From Solibacillus daqui (GTDB taxonomy: Bacteria > Bacillota > Bacilli > Bacillales_A > Planococcaceae), in assembly GCF_028747805.1 (NCBI RefSeq), contig NZ_CP114887.1:1047501-1111500 (forward strand): DNA of 64,000 nt, in the 5' to 3' direction. The notes beneath the pieces are model-generated. The model was given only the letters and a program-made list of their open reading frames with translations, had not been told where the DNA came from and searched no databases. Shown piece after piece: positions 37,205 through 47,030 of the stretch. The position numbers were made by a program, and so were the translations under genes. The stretch's first letter is position 1. The number at the start of each line of letters is the position of its first letter.

Positions 37205-38242
37205 ATGTTTAAAGATAATATTTTATTGATTACAGGTGGTACGGGTTCGTTCGGAAATGCCGTGATGGAGAGATTTTTAGACACAGATATCAAAGAAATT
37301 CGTATTTTTTCTCGCGATGAAAAGAAACAAGATGATATGCGGAAAAAATATAACAACGATAAACTAAAATTCTATCTTGGAGATGTGCGCAATATAGATA
37401 GTTTAAAAAATGCTATGTACGGTGTTAATTATATATTTCATGCAGCGGCCTTAAAGCAAGTACCATCATGTGAGTTTTTCCCACTTGAAGCAGTAAAAAC
37501 AAATATTTTAGGAACTGAAAATGTATTAAATGCTGCAATTGAAAGTGGAGTAAAAAAAGTAATTTGTCTTTCAACAGATAAGGCGGCTTATCCAATCAAT
37601 GCAATGGGGATTTCAAAGGCAATGATGGAAAAGGTTTTTGTCGCAAAATCAAAAACAGTTTCTCCAGAAAATACACTCATTTGTGGAACAAGATACGGCA
37701 ATGTAATGGCCTCACGTGGTTCAGTCATACCGTTATTTATTGAACAAATAAAAAAAGGATTTCCTTTGACAATAACAGATCCCCATATGACAAGGTTTCT
37801 TATGAGTTTAGAAGAGGCAGTAGAACTCGTATTATTTGCTTTTGAACATGCAGAAGCAGGTGATATTATGGTCCAAAAATCTCCAGCTAGTACAATAGGT
37901 GATCTTGCTCAGGCCTTGAAGGAGCTATTTAACGTTGACAACGAAATAAAAATTATTGGGACACGACATGGGGAAAAACGCTATGAAACGCTACTTACTA
38001 AAGAAGAATATGCAGTCGCAGTGGACTTAGCTGGATTCTTTAAGGTCCCTGCTGATCAAAGAAATCTCAACTACAATAAATATTTTGTAGAAGGTCATCC
38101 GGAACTTACAAATATCAAAGAGTACAATTCAGACAATACTAGGCAATTAAATATAGAAGAAATTAAAGAAACATTAATGCAATTAGATTACATTCAGGCA
38201 GAACTAAAGGAATGGAATAAAAATATTCATATCATGAACTAA
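37205..38242 (+). CDS. capE: CapE: UDP-GlcNAc 4,6-dehydratase/5-epimerase
   Basis: First enzyme of UDP-L-FucNAc synthesis. 345 residues, NAD-binding TGGTGSFGNAV near residue 10 and catalytic stretch LSTDKAAYPINAMGISKAMM near residue 122, with methionine instead of tyrosine before the lysine as described for CapE-type enzymes. The C-terminal RHGEKRYETLLTKEEY is characteristic of this subgroup. The next two genes are CapF and CapG, so the whole pathway is present in order. Confidence 0.93.
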   Translation: MFKDNILLITGGTGSFGNAVMERFLDTDIKEIRIFSRDEKKQDDMRKKYNNDKLKFYLGDVRNIDSLKNAMYGVNYIFHAAALKQVPSCEFFPLEAVKTNILGTENVLNAAIESGVKKVICLSTDKAAYPINAMGISKAMMEKVFVAKSKTVSPENTLICGTRYGNVMASRGSVIPLFIEQIKKGFPLTITDPHMTRFLMSLEEAVELVLFAFEHAEAGDIMVQKSPASTIGDLAQALKELFNVDNEIKIIGTRHGEKRYETLLTKEEYAVAVDLAGFFKVPADQRNLNYNKYFVEGHPELTNIKEYNSDNTRQLNIEEIKETLMQLDYIQAELKEWNKNIHIMN

Positions 38243-38257
38243 GGTGGGATTGGATAG

Positions 38258-39367
38258 ATGAACATTCTTGTAACAGGTGCAAAAGGATTTATAGGTAAAA
38301 ATCTAATTGCAGAACTCAAAAACTGCGGAATAAATCAAATATTTGAGTATTCAAGAGATAGCGATCCATCGCTGCTCGAAAAATATGCTAAAGAATGTGA
38401 CTTTGTCTTTCATTTAGCTGGTGTAAATAGACCTCAAAATGAAAATGATTTTTTTGAAGGAAATACTAACTTTACTTCTCAGCTGTTAGAGCTACTAAAA
38501 AAATTCGAAAATAATACACCTATTGTCGTAACTTCTTCTATTCAAGCTGAATTGGATAATCCTTATGGGAGAAGCAAAAAGGCAATGGAACAGTTGTTGT
38601 TTCAATATCAACAGCAAACAGGTGCCCCTGTTTATATGTATCGATTACCAAATGTATTTGGAAAATGGAGTAAACCGAATTACAACAGCGTAGTTGCTAC
38701 TTTTTGTTATAACATCGCAAGAAATTTAGAAATTCAAGTAAACAACCCTGATACAGAGTTAAACCTTTGTTATATCGATGATGTTTTAGAAGAAATGTTA
38801 CGAGCGTTAGTCGGAACACCAACAGAACAAGGAGAATTCTGTGTGATACCTATTACACACCAAATTGAACTTGGAACATTAGCAAATCTAGTAAAAAGTT
38901 TCAAGGATAGTAGAACGAATTTAAACATTGTAAATATGGATGATCCTCTCACGAAAAAGCTGTATAGTACGTATTTAAGTTTTTTACCTGTAGATCAATT
39001 TTCATATGACTTAAAAATGAATCTAGACAATCGTGGTTCATTTACTGAATTTATTCGAACTCCGAATCAAGGTCAAGTTTCGGTTAATGTATCAAAGCCT
39101 GGAATTACAAAAGGAAATCATTGGCACCATACTAAAAATGAAAAGTTTTTAGTTGTTAGTGGTGAAGGGTTAATACGGTTCAGAAAGTTAGGAGCCGAGG
39201 ACATTATTGAATATAGGGTGAGTGGAGAAAAGCTACAGGTCGTTGATATACCTACTGGATATACACATTCCATTGTTAACGTAGGAGAAACAGATCTAAT
39301 AACAGTGATGTGGGCAAATGAATGTTTCGACCCAGTAAAGCCGGATACGTACTATTTGGAGGTTTAA
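38258..39367 (+). CDS. capF: CapF: bifunctional UDP-FucNAc pathway reductase/epimerase
   Basis: Two-domain enzyme of 369 residues. The N-terminal SDR domain starts MNILVTGAKGFIGKNL and has the catalytic YGRSK near residue 105; the C-terminal cupin begins around residue 245 and carries the zinc-site pattern KGNHWHHTKNEKFLVVSGEG near residue 286. The cupin epimerises the CapE product and the SDR domain reduces it. The gene is 15 nt after capE. Confidence 0.94.
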   Translation: MNILVTGAKGFIGKNLIAELKNCGINQIFEYSRDSDPSLLEKYAKECDFVFHLAGVNRPQNENDFFEGNTNFTSQLLELLKKFENNTPIVVTSSIQAELDNPYGRSKKAMEQLLFQYQQQTGAPVYMYRLPNVFGKWSKPNYNSVVATFCYNIARNLEIQVNNPDTELNLCYIDDVLEEMLRALVGTPTEQGEFCVIPITHQIELGTLANLVKSFKDSRTNLNIVNMDDPLTKKLYSTYLSFLPVDQFSYDLKMNLDNRGSFTEFIRTPNQGQVSVNVSKPGITKGNHWHHTKNEKFLVVSGEGLIRFRKLGAEDIIEYRVSGEKLQVVDIPTGYTHSIVNVGETDLITVMWANECFDPVKPDTYYLEV

Positions 39368-39370
39368 ATC

Positions 39371-40504
39371 TTGAAAAAACTAAAAGTGATGACGGTAGTA
39401 GGGACTAGACCAGAAATTATTCGATTGTCTGCAGTAATCAATAAGTTAGAACAGTCTAATGTAGTGGAACATACGCTTGTTCATACAGGGCAAAATTATG
39501 ATTACGAATTGAATGAAGTTTTCTTTCAAGATTTCGGTTTGAAAAAGCCAGATTTTTTCTTAAATGCAGCTACTGGGTCAGCAACTGAAACAATCGGCAA
39601 TATTTTGAGTAAAATCGATCCTGTATTAGAAGAAGTACAGCCAGAGGCCTTTTTAGTATTAGGGGACACAAATAGTTGTCTATGTGCAATCGCTGCGAAA
39701 AGAAAGCAAATCCCAATTTTCCATATGGAAGCTGGTAATAGATGTTTTGACCAACGCGTACCGGAAGAGACGAATCGAAAAATTGTCGATCATATTTCAG
39801 ATGTTAACTTAACGTACAGTGATATCGCTCGAGAATATCTCCTAAGGGAAGGTTTTCCAGCCGATCGAATTATTAAGACAGGTAGTCCAATGTTTGAAGT
39901 ACTTCATTCGAAAAAAGCGGATATTGAAAAATCGGATGTACTCCAAAGATTAGAACTTGAGGGTGGGAAGTATTTTGTTGTTTCGGCACACCGTGAAGAA
40001 AATATTAATTCCACCCGAAATTTTCTTCATTTAGTTGAAAGTTTAAATGCTGTTGCAGAAAAGTACCAACTACCGGTCATTGTGAGTACACATCCTCGTA
40101 CACAGAAAATGATTGAAGCGAAAGAAATCGAATTTAATCCGCTAGTAAAAATAATGAAGCCTTTAGGTTTTAACGATTATGTAAAACTGCAACTAAAATC
40201 AAAAGCCGTTCTGAGTGATAGTGGAACAATTAGTGAAGAGTCCTCCATTCTTGGATTCAACGCACTTAATATTCGCCAAGCGCATGAACGACCAGAGGCG
40301 ATGGAAGAAGCTTCGGTGATGATGGTTGGGCTTGAAAAGGAAAGAATATTACAAGGGTTAGAAATATTAGAAACACAGGAAACAGATACATTAAGACTTG
40401 TGGGAGATTATGGGATGCCGAATGTTTCAGATAAAATGTTAAGAATTATTTTGTCGTATACACATTATGTGAATCGGGTTGTATGGGGGAGTACGTATCC
40501 ATGA
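39371..40504 (+). CDS. capG: CapG: UDP-N-acetyl sugar 2-epimerase (WecB family)
   Basis: Last step to UDP-L-FucNAc. 377 residues with the WecB family pattern: VGTRPEIIRLSAVI near residue 10, HTGQNYDYELNEVFF near residue 40, VLGDTNSCLCAIAAKR near residue 97, MEAGNRCFDQRVPEETNRKI near residue 120 and SDSGTISEESSILG near residue 280. TTG 39371 follows GGAGG that overlaps the capF end. Its TGA overlaps the next ATG (ATGA). Confidence 0.94.
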   Translation: MKKLKVMTVVGTRPEIIRLSAVINKLEQSNVVEHTLVHTGQNYDYELNEVFFQDFGLKKPDFFLNAATGSATETIGNILSKIDPVLEEVQPEAFLVLGDTNSCLCAIAAKRKQIPIFHMEAGNRCFDQRVPEETNRKIVDHISDVNLTYSDIAREYLLREGFPADRIIKTGSPMFEVLHSKKADIEKSDVLQRLELEGGKYFVVSAHREENINSTRNFLHLVESLNAVAEKYQLPVIVSTHPRTQKMIEAKEIEFNPLVKIMKPLGFNDYVKLQLKSKAVLSDSGTISEESSILGFNALNIRQAHERPEAMEEASVMMVGLEKERILQGLEILETQETDTLRLVGDYGMPNVSDKMLRIILSYTHYVNRVVWGSTYP

Positions 40505-41547
40505 AAATTGCATTAATTTGCCCATCAAATATGCTATTTATGCCATACGTAAAAAGTTACGAGCAAATATTAGATGAACAACATATAGACTATGACATTA
40601 TTAATTGGGATAGGTTTCAGATGGAGGAAGAAAAAGAAAATACGTATAAGGATAACAAAATCGGACATCATAGAAATTTTTTTGAATATTTAAAATTTCG
40701 GAGATTTGTGATAGAAAGATTAAGAATGGACCGGTACAACAAAATTGTCGTGTTTGGAATTCAATTAGCGTATTTACTTCATGGAATACTAAAGAAAAAA
40801 TTTAAAGGTGCATATGTGCTGGATATTCGAGATTTTCATAAACTTCATCAATTTTTTAATATAAAGAAGACAATTGAGGGTTCCGCCTTTACCGTAATAT
40901 CTTCGCCAGGCTTTGAAGAATGGCTGCCACATAGCAAGAAATATATCACCAATCATAATACGCAAATTAAAAGCATAAATGAAATAGAGACGGTTGAAAA
41001 TATGTCCTACAAAGAACAAATTTCGGTTGCAAATATTGGTGCACTAAGGGACTTTTCGATTAATAAGGACTTCATTAGTGTCTTAAAAAATAACCGAAAG
41101 TTTGTGTTGAATTACTATGGGGAAGGCAATAGTAATCAACATATAAACGACTATTTGGTTGGCAATCAGATTCGAAATGTTAGATTAACAGGAAGGTATT
41201 ATCCTGAGGAGGAAGAACAATTTTATCATCAAAACGATTTTATCAATGTTCTTCGATACAATGATGGCATCAATAATAAAACGGCATTACCGAATCGATT
41301 ATATAATGCCTTAATTTATGGGAAACCCTTAATCGCATTCAAAGGAACCTATTTAGCAGAAATTATCTCCTTGAATCATATTGGGGTTGTTTTACATTCC
41401 TTTGAATTCGCAGAGAATGACCTTTTGCAATATGCATCGAAATTTAATTCAGCTAACTATTACAAAGGTAGAAAAAATTTTTTGGAGAAAGTTTTACAAG
41501 ATAATATTCTCTTTGAAAAGCAGTTCAAAACATTCATCCGATATTGA
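40501..41547 (+). CDS. Glycosyltransferase (GT4-like)
   Basis: 348 residues, GT-B-like. It begins MKIALICPSNMLFMPYVKSY; the C-terminal half has SVANIGALRDFSINKDF near residue 180 and ALPNRLYNALIYGKPLIAF near residue 262, which resembles the sugar-nucleotide site of GT4 enzymes. I chose ATG 40501, which overlaps the capG stop and has GGGGGAG upstream; ATG 40483 would lie in that SD. The position straight after capG suggests a FucNAc transferase, but that is inference. Confidence 0.75.
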   Translation: MKIALICPSNMLFMPYVKSYEQILDEQHIDYDIINWDRFQMEEEKENTYKDNKIGHHRNFFEYLKFRRFVIERLRMDRYNKIVVFGIQLAYLLHGILKKKFKGAYVLDIRDFHKLHQFFNIKKTIEGSAFTVISSPGFEEWLPHSKKYITNHNTQIKSINEIETVENMSYKEQISVANIGALRDFSINKDFISVLKNNRKFVLNYYGEGNSNQHINDYLVGNQIRNVRLTGRYYPEEEEQFYHQNDFINVLRYNDGINNKTALPNRLYNALIYGKPLIAFKGTYLAEIISLNHIGVVLHSFEFAENDLLQYASKFNSANYYKGRKNFLEKVLQDNILFEKQFKTFIRY

Positions 41548-41569
41548 AATAGATTGAGGAGCAACTTAC

Positions 41570-42655
41570 ATGGTTTTTTATTGTTTTTTTCTTTTCGTAA
41601 TCATGGGTGTCATGGTCTTAGATAAAATGAGCACCTTTATCCATTGTAGCAATGTACAACTTAGTGATGATAGTAGAATTCTTCCAAATGAATATGCTAA
41701 AAAGAATGTCTTTTTAATGGTTGCCTTTCTTTTGTTATTTTGCTTTTCTGCCTTTCGTTTCGATGTTGGTTGGGATTATTTAGCGTATTATGACACGGTT
41801 AAATATAATATCCAAACGAATATTGTCGGTGGTGAAGAGTTCGCAACCATTCTATTGATTGAGCTTTCTAGGTCGATAGGTATCTATAATTTGTTTTTCG
41901 TAGTCAATTCATTTATTTGCCTTTTTTTAATTTACAAAACGATTAATAAATATAGTGTAGATCCATGGCTTAGTTTACTGTTTTTTTTATGTTTTCCACT
42001 TTACTTTTTAAATTCCTTAAGCGTCATCCGTTTTTTTACTGCATTAGCGATTACCTTTTATGGATTTAAATACATTGAACAAAAGCGACCGATTCCATAC
42101 ATTGTTTTAGTAGTGATAGCTATTTTATTTCATAAAGCATCATTAATAGCATTTGTCTTTTATTTAGCAAGATATATAAAGTTAGGCACCTTTAAGCTGG
42201 TAATCCTTTTAGCCTCACTTCCTGTTATTGCGAATCTGTTAAATGGCCTAGTTTTAAATTATTTACCTAAATATGCTGTTTATACGAAAGAAACAGCAAG
42301 TCAGGAAGGTACTAAGGCAATTGTTTTTTTCTTAATCCTAGCTTTTATTGCACTATTATTAAGAAAGAAAATTACAGATGATGATGAGCCATCAAGGATT
42401 TACTTAAATATTTTTTTCATGGGAATCGCGATTTATTTAATGTTCTATGCCCAGGGAACAATGGGACATCGATTATCGCTGTTTGGTACGATTTATGGAT
42501 TATTAGTTGTACCAAAGATGATTTCTTTATTTAACAATGCAATCGTTCATTTTTATTTGAAGTTACTATTTTATACGTTATTAGTCGCCATGTTTCTATA
42601 TATCATAAATAGCGGAGCAGCTACGTACATCCCATATCGAACCATTTTTGAGTAA
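41570..42655 (+). CDS. epsG: EpsG-family polysaccharide polymerase (Wzy-like)
   Basis: Integral membrane protein, 361 residues with about ten hydrophobic segments. The EpsG family hallmark FSAFRFDVGWDYLAYYD is near residue 58 and SVIRFFTALAITFYGFKY lies near residue 150. It should join lipid-linked repeat units on the outer face of the membrane. The flippase gene follows, completing a Wzx/Wzy system with the Wzz-like CpsC at the island's end. Confidence 0.87.
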   Translation: MVFYCFFLFVIMGVMVLDKMSTFIHCSNVQLSDDSRILPNEYAKKNVFLMVAFLLLFCFSAFRFDVGWDYLAYYDTVKYNIQTNIVGGEEFATILLIELSRSIGIYNLFFVVNSFICLFLIYKTINKYSVDPWLSLLFFLCFPLYFLNSLSVIRFFTALAITFYGFKYIEQKRPIPYIVLVVIAILFHKASLIAFVFYLARYIKLGTFKLVILLASLPVIANLLNGLVLNYLPKYAVYTKETASQEGTKAIVFFLILAFIALLLRKKITDDDEPSRIYLNIFFMGIAIYLMFYAQGTMGHRLSLFGTIYGLLVVPKMISLFNNAIVHFYLKLLFYTLLVAMFLYIINSGAATYIPYRTIFE

Positions 42656-42731
42656 TCGTTTTAGCTGTAGTAGTGAATTGAAGTAGATAAGAAGTGATCA
42701 TTCGTAGGTTTTGTAAAAAGGGGTGTATGAA

Positions 42732-44231
42732 TTGGGCAATGAAGTAACAAAGGCAAAAATCGTTTCCTCATTATTATGGAGTTTATTGCAACGAAGCGGG
42801 GTTCAAGGAATTCAACTACTGATAACTCTTATATTAGCTCGATTGCTTTTGCCAGAAGATTTTGGATTAATTGTGATTGTGACGATCTTTAATACATTTG
42901 CTATCGTGATAGTACAAAGTGGATTTACGACGGCGCTCATTCAAAAGAAAAAAGTCGATCATGTCGATTTGTCCTCCGTTTTTTATGTGAATATAATATC
43001 TAGCAGTATCATTTATATGCTCCTTTTTTATCTTGCTCCTACTATTGCCTTCTTTTTTGAGCAACAGCAATTAATTTTAATTTTAAGAGTCTTATCTTTA
43101 TCACTATTTTTGAGTGCATTTCATTCAATCCAATATGTGATTGTTTCTCGTAATATGCAATTTAAAGATTTGTTTCTTGCAAGCTCTATCGCCCACGCAC
43201 TTTCGGGCATGATCGCAGTTGGAATGGCATACGCTGACTTTGGCGTTTGGGCACTTGTATTTCAACAATTAGCTAGTCATCTAATAACGCCTTTTTTATT
43301 AAGCTTTAAAGTAGAGTGGAGACCACAATTATTTTTTTCAATGCGAAACGTAATGCAGCTTTTTTCATTCGGTTGGAAAATACTGGTATCATCGTTATTG
43401 AATGCAATTTATAGCAATATGCACAGTGTGATTATCGGCAAACTGTTTAGCCCAGCAATGATCGGTTATTACAATAAAGCAGATCAGTTTCCGAATATTA
43501 TTGTAAGTAATGTGAACGGCTCCATACAAGCTGTCATGTTACCGGCCTTGTCTTCTTATCAAGATAATCGTCAAAGGGTCAAAGAAATGGTACGGCGAAC
43601 GATTGTTACAAGTTCATACGTTGTATTTCCAATGATGATAGGTTTGGCAATGATTGCTGAACCATTAGTAAGGCTATTATTGACGGATAAATGGTTACCA
43701 ACAGTTCCGTTTTTACAAATTTTTTGTATGGTTTATGCGTTATATCCAATTCAAACCGCCAATTTACAGGCAATCAATGCTCTTGGGCGTAGTGATGTGT
43801 TTTTGAAACTCGAAGTACTAAAAACATTGCTTGGACTAGGAATTCTGATTATTTCAATACAATTTGGTCTCTATGTCATGGTCTTTGGTGTGTTTATTAG
43901 TAGCGTCCTATTTACTATTATTGATGCTTATCCAAATAAGCAGTTATTAAATTACGGAATGCTGGAGCAACTTCGCGATGTATTCCCGTCCTTGTTAATC
44001 GCGTTAGCAATGGGAGGCTTATTATTTTTAACTCATGGACTTGAATTTTCTATGCTCACAACCGTTTTTATTCAAATTATTTTAGGGTCCATCATCTATG
44101 TAGTTCTATCCCGGATATTTAAACTCGAATGTTATGAGTACTTACGATCGACGCTACTTAGTATTTTAGGGTCTAGTACAAAGAAATATAACTTAACTTT
44201 TTATAACAAAGAGGACAACAAAGAAATATAA
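42732..44231 (+). CDS. Polysaccharide flippase (Wzx, PST/TuaB-like)
   Basis: MOP-superfamily exporter of 499 residues with 12-14 hydrophobic segments. The N-terminus has SLLWSLLQRSGVQGIQLLIT followed by LARLLLPEDFGLIVIVTIFN, the classic PST/TuaB pattern; AMIGYYNKADQFPNIIVSNV near residue 245 is also typical. It flips the lipid-linked repeat unit. TTG 42732 is favoured, 7 nt after AAAAGGGGTG; an in-frame GTG at 42723 lies in the SD. It is unrelated in detail to the flippase remnant at 24031. Confidence 0.9.
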   Translation: MGNEVTKAKIVSSLLWSLLQRSGVQGIQLLITLILARLLLPEDFGLIVIVTIFNTFAIVIVQSGFTTALIQKKKVDHVDLSSVFYVNIISSSIIYMLLFYLAPTIAFFFEQQQLILILRVLSLSLFLSAFHSIQYVIVSRNMQFKDLFLASSIAHALSGMIAVGMAYADFGVWALVFQQLASHLITPFLLSFKVEWRPQLFFSMRNVMQLFSFGWKILVSSLLNAIYSNMHSVIIGKLFSPAMIGYYNKADQFPNIIVSNVNGSIQAVMLPALSSYQDNRQRVKEMVRRTIVTSSYVVFPMMIGLAMIAEPLVRLLLTDKWLPTVPFLQIFCMVYALYPIQTANLQAINALGRSDVFLKLEVLKTLLGLGILIISIQFGLYVMVFGVFISSVLFTIIDAYPNKQLLNYGMLEQLRDVFPSLLIALAMGGLLFLTHGLEFSMLTTVFIQIILGSIIYVVLSRIFKLECYEYLRSTLLSILGSSTKKYNLTFYNKEDNKEI

Positions 44232-44319
44232 CTTTGTTTGAGGACTCTGTATATTCAATTTGATTTTGCAGATTTCTTTAATAAAAAATGATTTTAGTTT
44301 AGACAGGAGGTACAAATGA

Positions 44320-45582
44320 TTGAAGAAACTTTTAATGTTAGGTGGGGCTTTATCCCAAGTTGCAGCGATTAAAAAAGCTCGGGAAATGGGCTGCTATGTG
44401 ATAGTCTGTGACGGTAATGGGAATGCTCCTGGTAAACAATTCGCCCAAGAATTTTATGAAGTTTGTACGACCGACAAAGAATTAATTTTAAGCTTAGCGA
44501 AATCTTTGCAAATTGATGGAATTGTATGTTATGCAGCTGAGTCAGGGGCAGCAACAGTCGCATATGTTGCAGAAAAATTAGGTTTACCAACACATCCATA
44601 TAATTCTGTAGAGATACTAACGAATAAAGAATTATTTCGAAATTTCCAAAGAAAAAATAATTTCAATGTTCCAAGGGCAGAAGGATTTCATACGTATGAA
44701 GAGGCTAAAGCCCAAATTCATAAATTTAATATGCCGGTCATGATAAAACCCGTTGATTCTTCGGGCAGTAAAGGCGTTTCGAAAATAGATTCAATTGATC
44801 AACTTGAACAAAATGCATTCGATGCCTTACGTTTTTCAAAAGTAAAACGATTTATTATAGAAGAATATATTGAAAATTATGGTCCACATATTGGCGGAGA
44901 TGGATTTTCGGTAGATGGTAAACTTGTGTTTCGGTGTTTTTCGAATGAATATTTTTCAACAGATTGTATCAATCCCTTTGTTCCAGTTATAACAACTTGG
45001 CCATACACAATGCCAGAACAAATCCAAAAAAATGTTCATAACGAGATTCAGAAAGTTTTGGATTTATTAAATATGAAAACAGGTTCTTATAATTTCGATA
45101 TTCGAATCGATGAAAATAAGAACGTCTATTTGATTGAGGTCACGCCGAGAAATGGTGGTGATTGGAATCCAGAGGCAATCCAATATGCCACTAAAATCGA
45201 TTTAATGGAAAATACAATTAAAGCAGCTTTAGGCAAAGATTGTAGTGATGTAAAGATGGTTAAACCTACAGGATATTGGGCCACATATGTACTAAACAGT
45301 GAAAAGAGTGGCATATTTGAAGGATTAGAAATACAAGAGGACTTCTTAGAAAAAAATGTAGTGGAGTATGAATTATTAGTGAATCCAGATGACCCGATTT
45401 CAGACCTTTCTGGATCTCACGAAAAAATTGGATTAATGATACTGAAATATCAATCTGAAAAAGAGATGATGGAAAAAATGAATAATATAAAAAAATTAGT
45501 GAAGGTAAAAGTGAATGATCTTTTGATTTCGGGAAGCATTCCATTTTTATTACTACAAGAAAGAGTAGCTAATCTAATATAA
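44320..45582 (+). CDS. ATP-grasp ligase, tandem copy 1
   Basis: 420 residues. N-terminal Rossmann-like pre-ATP-grasp domain (KKLLMLGGALSQVAAIKKA), glycine-rich loop MIKPVDSSGSKGVSK near residue 143, hinge region FIIEEYIENYG near residue 185 and metal-binding IEVTPRNGGDW near residue 272 with Glu and Arg intact. The CarB/PurK-like family joins a carboxylate to an amine using ATP. It has a close paralogue next door. Start TTG 44320 is 9 nt after AGGAGG; a better-placed ATG at 44316 opens a short out-of-frame ORF of 18 codons, so initiation may be divided. Confidence 0.83.
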   Translation: MKKLLMLGGALSQVAAIKKAREMGCYVIVCDGNGNAPGKQFAQEFYEVCTTDKELILSLAKSLQIDGIVCYAAESGAATVAYVAEKLGLPTHPYNSVEILTNKELFRNFQRKNNFNVPRAEGFHTYEEAKAQIHKFNMPVMIKPVDSSGSKGVSKIDSIDQLEQNAFDALRFSKVKRFIIEEYIENYGPHIGGDGFSVDGKLVFRCFSNEYFSTDCINPFVPVITTWPYTMPEQIQKNVHNEIQKVLDLLNMKTGSYNFDIRIDENKNVYLIEVTPRNGGDWNPEAIQYATKIDLMENTIKAALGKDCSDVKMVKPTGYWATYVLNSEKSGIFEGLEIQEDFLEKNVVEYELLVNPDDPISDLSGSHEKIGLMILKYQSEKEMMEKMNNIKKLVKVKVNDLLISGSIPFLLLQERVANLI

Positions 45583-45639
45583 AAGATGAGCTCGCATAAT
45601 TTGATTCAAAAATAAACCCAATTGAGAATGAGGTAAATT

Positions 45640-46854
45640 ATGAAAAAACTATTAATCCTTAGTGGAGACCCATACCATGTACCCTTTATTAAAAAGGCAA
45701 TAGAGATGGGCTATTATACGATTACATGTGATTTTTTTGAACATAACCCAGGTCATAAATTGGCGCATGAGTATCACAATGTTAGCTATATGGATAAAGA
45801 AGCAGTTCTTTCTTTAGCTAGAGATTTAAAAATTGATGGAATCACTTGTTTTGCTGCCGATGAAGCCATGACTACAGTTTCTTACGTTGCTGAAAAGTTG
45901 GGATTACCGTCCTATTCATATGAGTCCATTAAAATAATTAATAATAAGGACTTGTTTAGAGACTTTTTAATGAAAAATAACTTTAATGTCCCTAAAGCAA
46001 AAGGATATACCTCATTTGAAGAAGCAAAATCTGAAATACTCCATTACAAAATGCCAGTGATGATCAAACCAGTGGATTCATCTGGAAGTAGAGGAATTTC
46101 AAAAATAGATACCATTGAATATCTTGAAGAAAAGATAGAATATGCTTTAAGTTTCTCAAAAGCTAAACGCTTTATCATAGAAGAGTATATTGATCGAAAA
46201 GGATATCAAGTCGGAGGCGATGGCTTCTCGGTTAATGGTGAACTCGTATTTCGATGCTTCACAAATAATCATCTTAATCCTACAAATATCAATCCGTTTG
46301 CACCAATAGGAGGAAGCTGGCCAAGTGTATTGCCGGAACATATTCAAAATAAAATTCATAGGGAAATTCAAAGATTAATCCATTTACTTGAAATGAAAAC
46401 AGGTCCTTATGATTTTGATATACAAGTAGATAAACATGATCGTGTTTTTTTTATAGAAATGGGTGCAAGAGTTGGAGGGAATTTGATTCCTCATATAACG
46501 AAAAAGGCAACAGGTGTCGATTTAATTGAATATACGATAAAGGCTGCCTTAGGGGAAGATTGTAGTGATTTGAAAATGGTAGAACCTACAGGCTATTGGT
46601 CATGTTATGTGTTAAATAGTCAGAAAAGCGGGATATTTGAAGGGCTCGAAATGGACAAAGAGTTTGAGGAAAATAATATTGTAGAATATGAACTCTCCAT
46701 TAAACCGAAGGATAGTTTATCTGCTTTTACAGGATCAGATAAAAAAATAGGAACAATGGTGCTGAAATATTCATCACTAGAAGAAATGCTAAGAAAAATG
46801 GATAGTATCACAGATTTTATCAATGTGAACGTAGAAGATTCTTTCGTATATTAG
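45640..46854 (+). CDS. ATP-grasp ligase, tandem copy 2
   Basis: 404 residues, collinear with the preceding protein along its whole length, so a tandem duplication. Shared blocks are FNVPKAKGY near residue 118, MIKPVDSSGSRGISK near residue 143, GGDGFSVNGELVFRCF near residue 192 and IKAALGEDCSD near residue 300. The metal site IEMGARVGGNL keeps Glu and Arg. Differences cluster at the N-terminus (SGDPYHVPFI against GGALSQVAAI) and around residues 205-225, likely substrate sites. ATG 45640 has GAGG upstream. The unknown substrates may be an amino acid and an amino sugar or sugar acid (inference). Confidence 0.83.
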   Translation: MKKLLILSGDPYHVPFIKKAIEMGYYTITCDFFEHNPGHKLAHEYHNVSYMDKEAVLSLARDLKIDGITCFAADEAMTTVSYVAEKLGLPSYSYESIKIINNKDLFRDFLMKNNFNVPKAKGYTSFEEAKSEILHYKMPVMIKPVDSSGSRGISKIDTIEYLEEKIEYALSFSKAKRFIIEEYIDRKGYQVGGDGFSVNGELVFRCFTNNHLNPTNINPFAPIGGSWPSVLPEHIQNKIHREIQRLIHLLEMKTGPYDFDIQVDKHDRVFFIEMGARVGGNLIPHITKKATGVDLIEYTIKAALGEDCSDLKMVEPTGYWSCYVLNSQKSGIFEGLEMDKEFEENNIVEYELSIKPKDSLSAFTGSDKKIGTMVLKYSSLEEMLRKMDSITDFINVNVEDSFVY

Positions 46855-46875
46855 ATACTGAAGAAATATGAAATG

Positions 46876-46912
46876 AAATCCCAAAGTATGATCGATACTA
46901 TGGGATTTTTTT
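46876..46912 (+). terminator. Terminator after the ATP-grasp pair
   Basis: AAATCCCA-A-AGTAT / ATACT-A-TGGGATTT with T7. It splits the last three genes of the island from the rest. Confidence 0.85.
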
Positions 46913-47030
46913 AGAGGATAAGCGTAAAATGTCAAATACTTTTTTTAGTTTTTAGACAATTTAAATACACCTACCGTAATTGGTATTTCTTACAGGTAAC
47001 ATAGTAGCATGATACGACAATTAGATTAAC

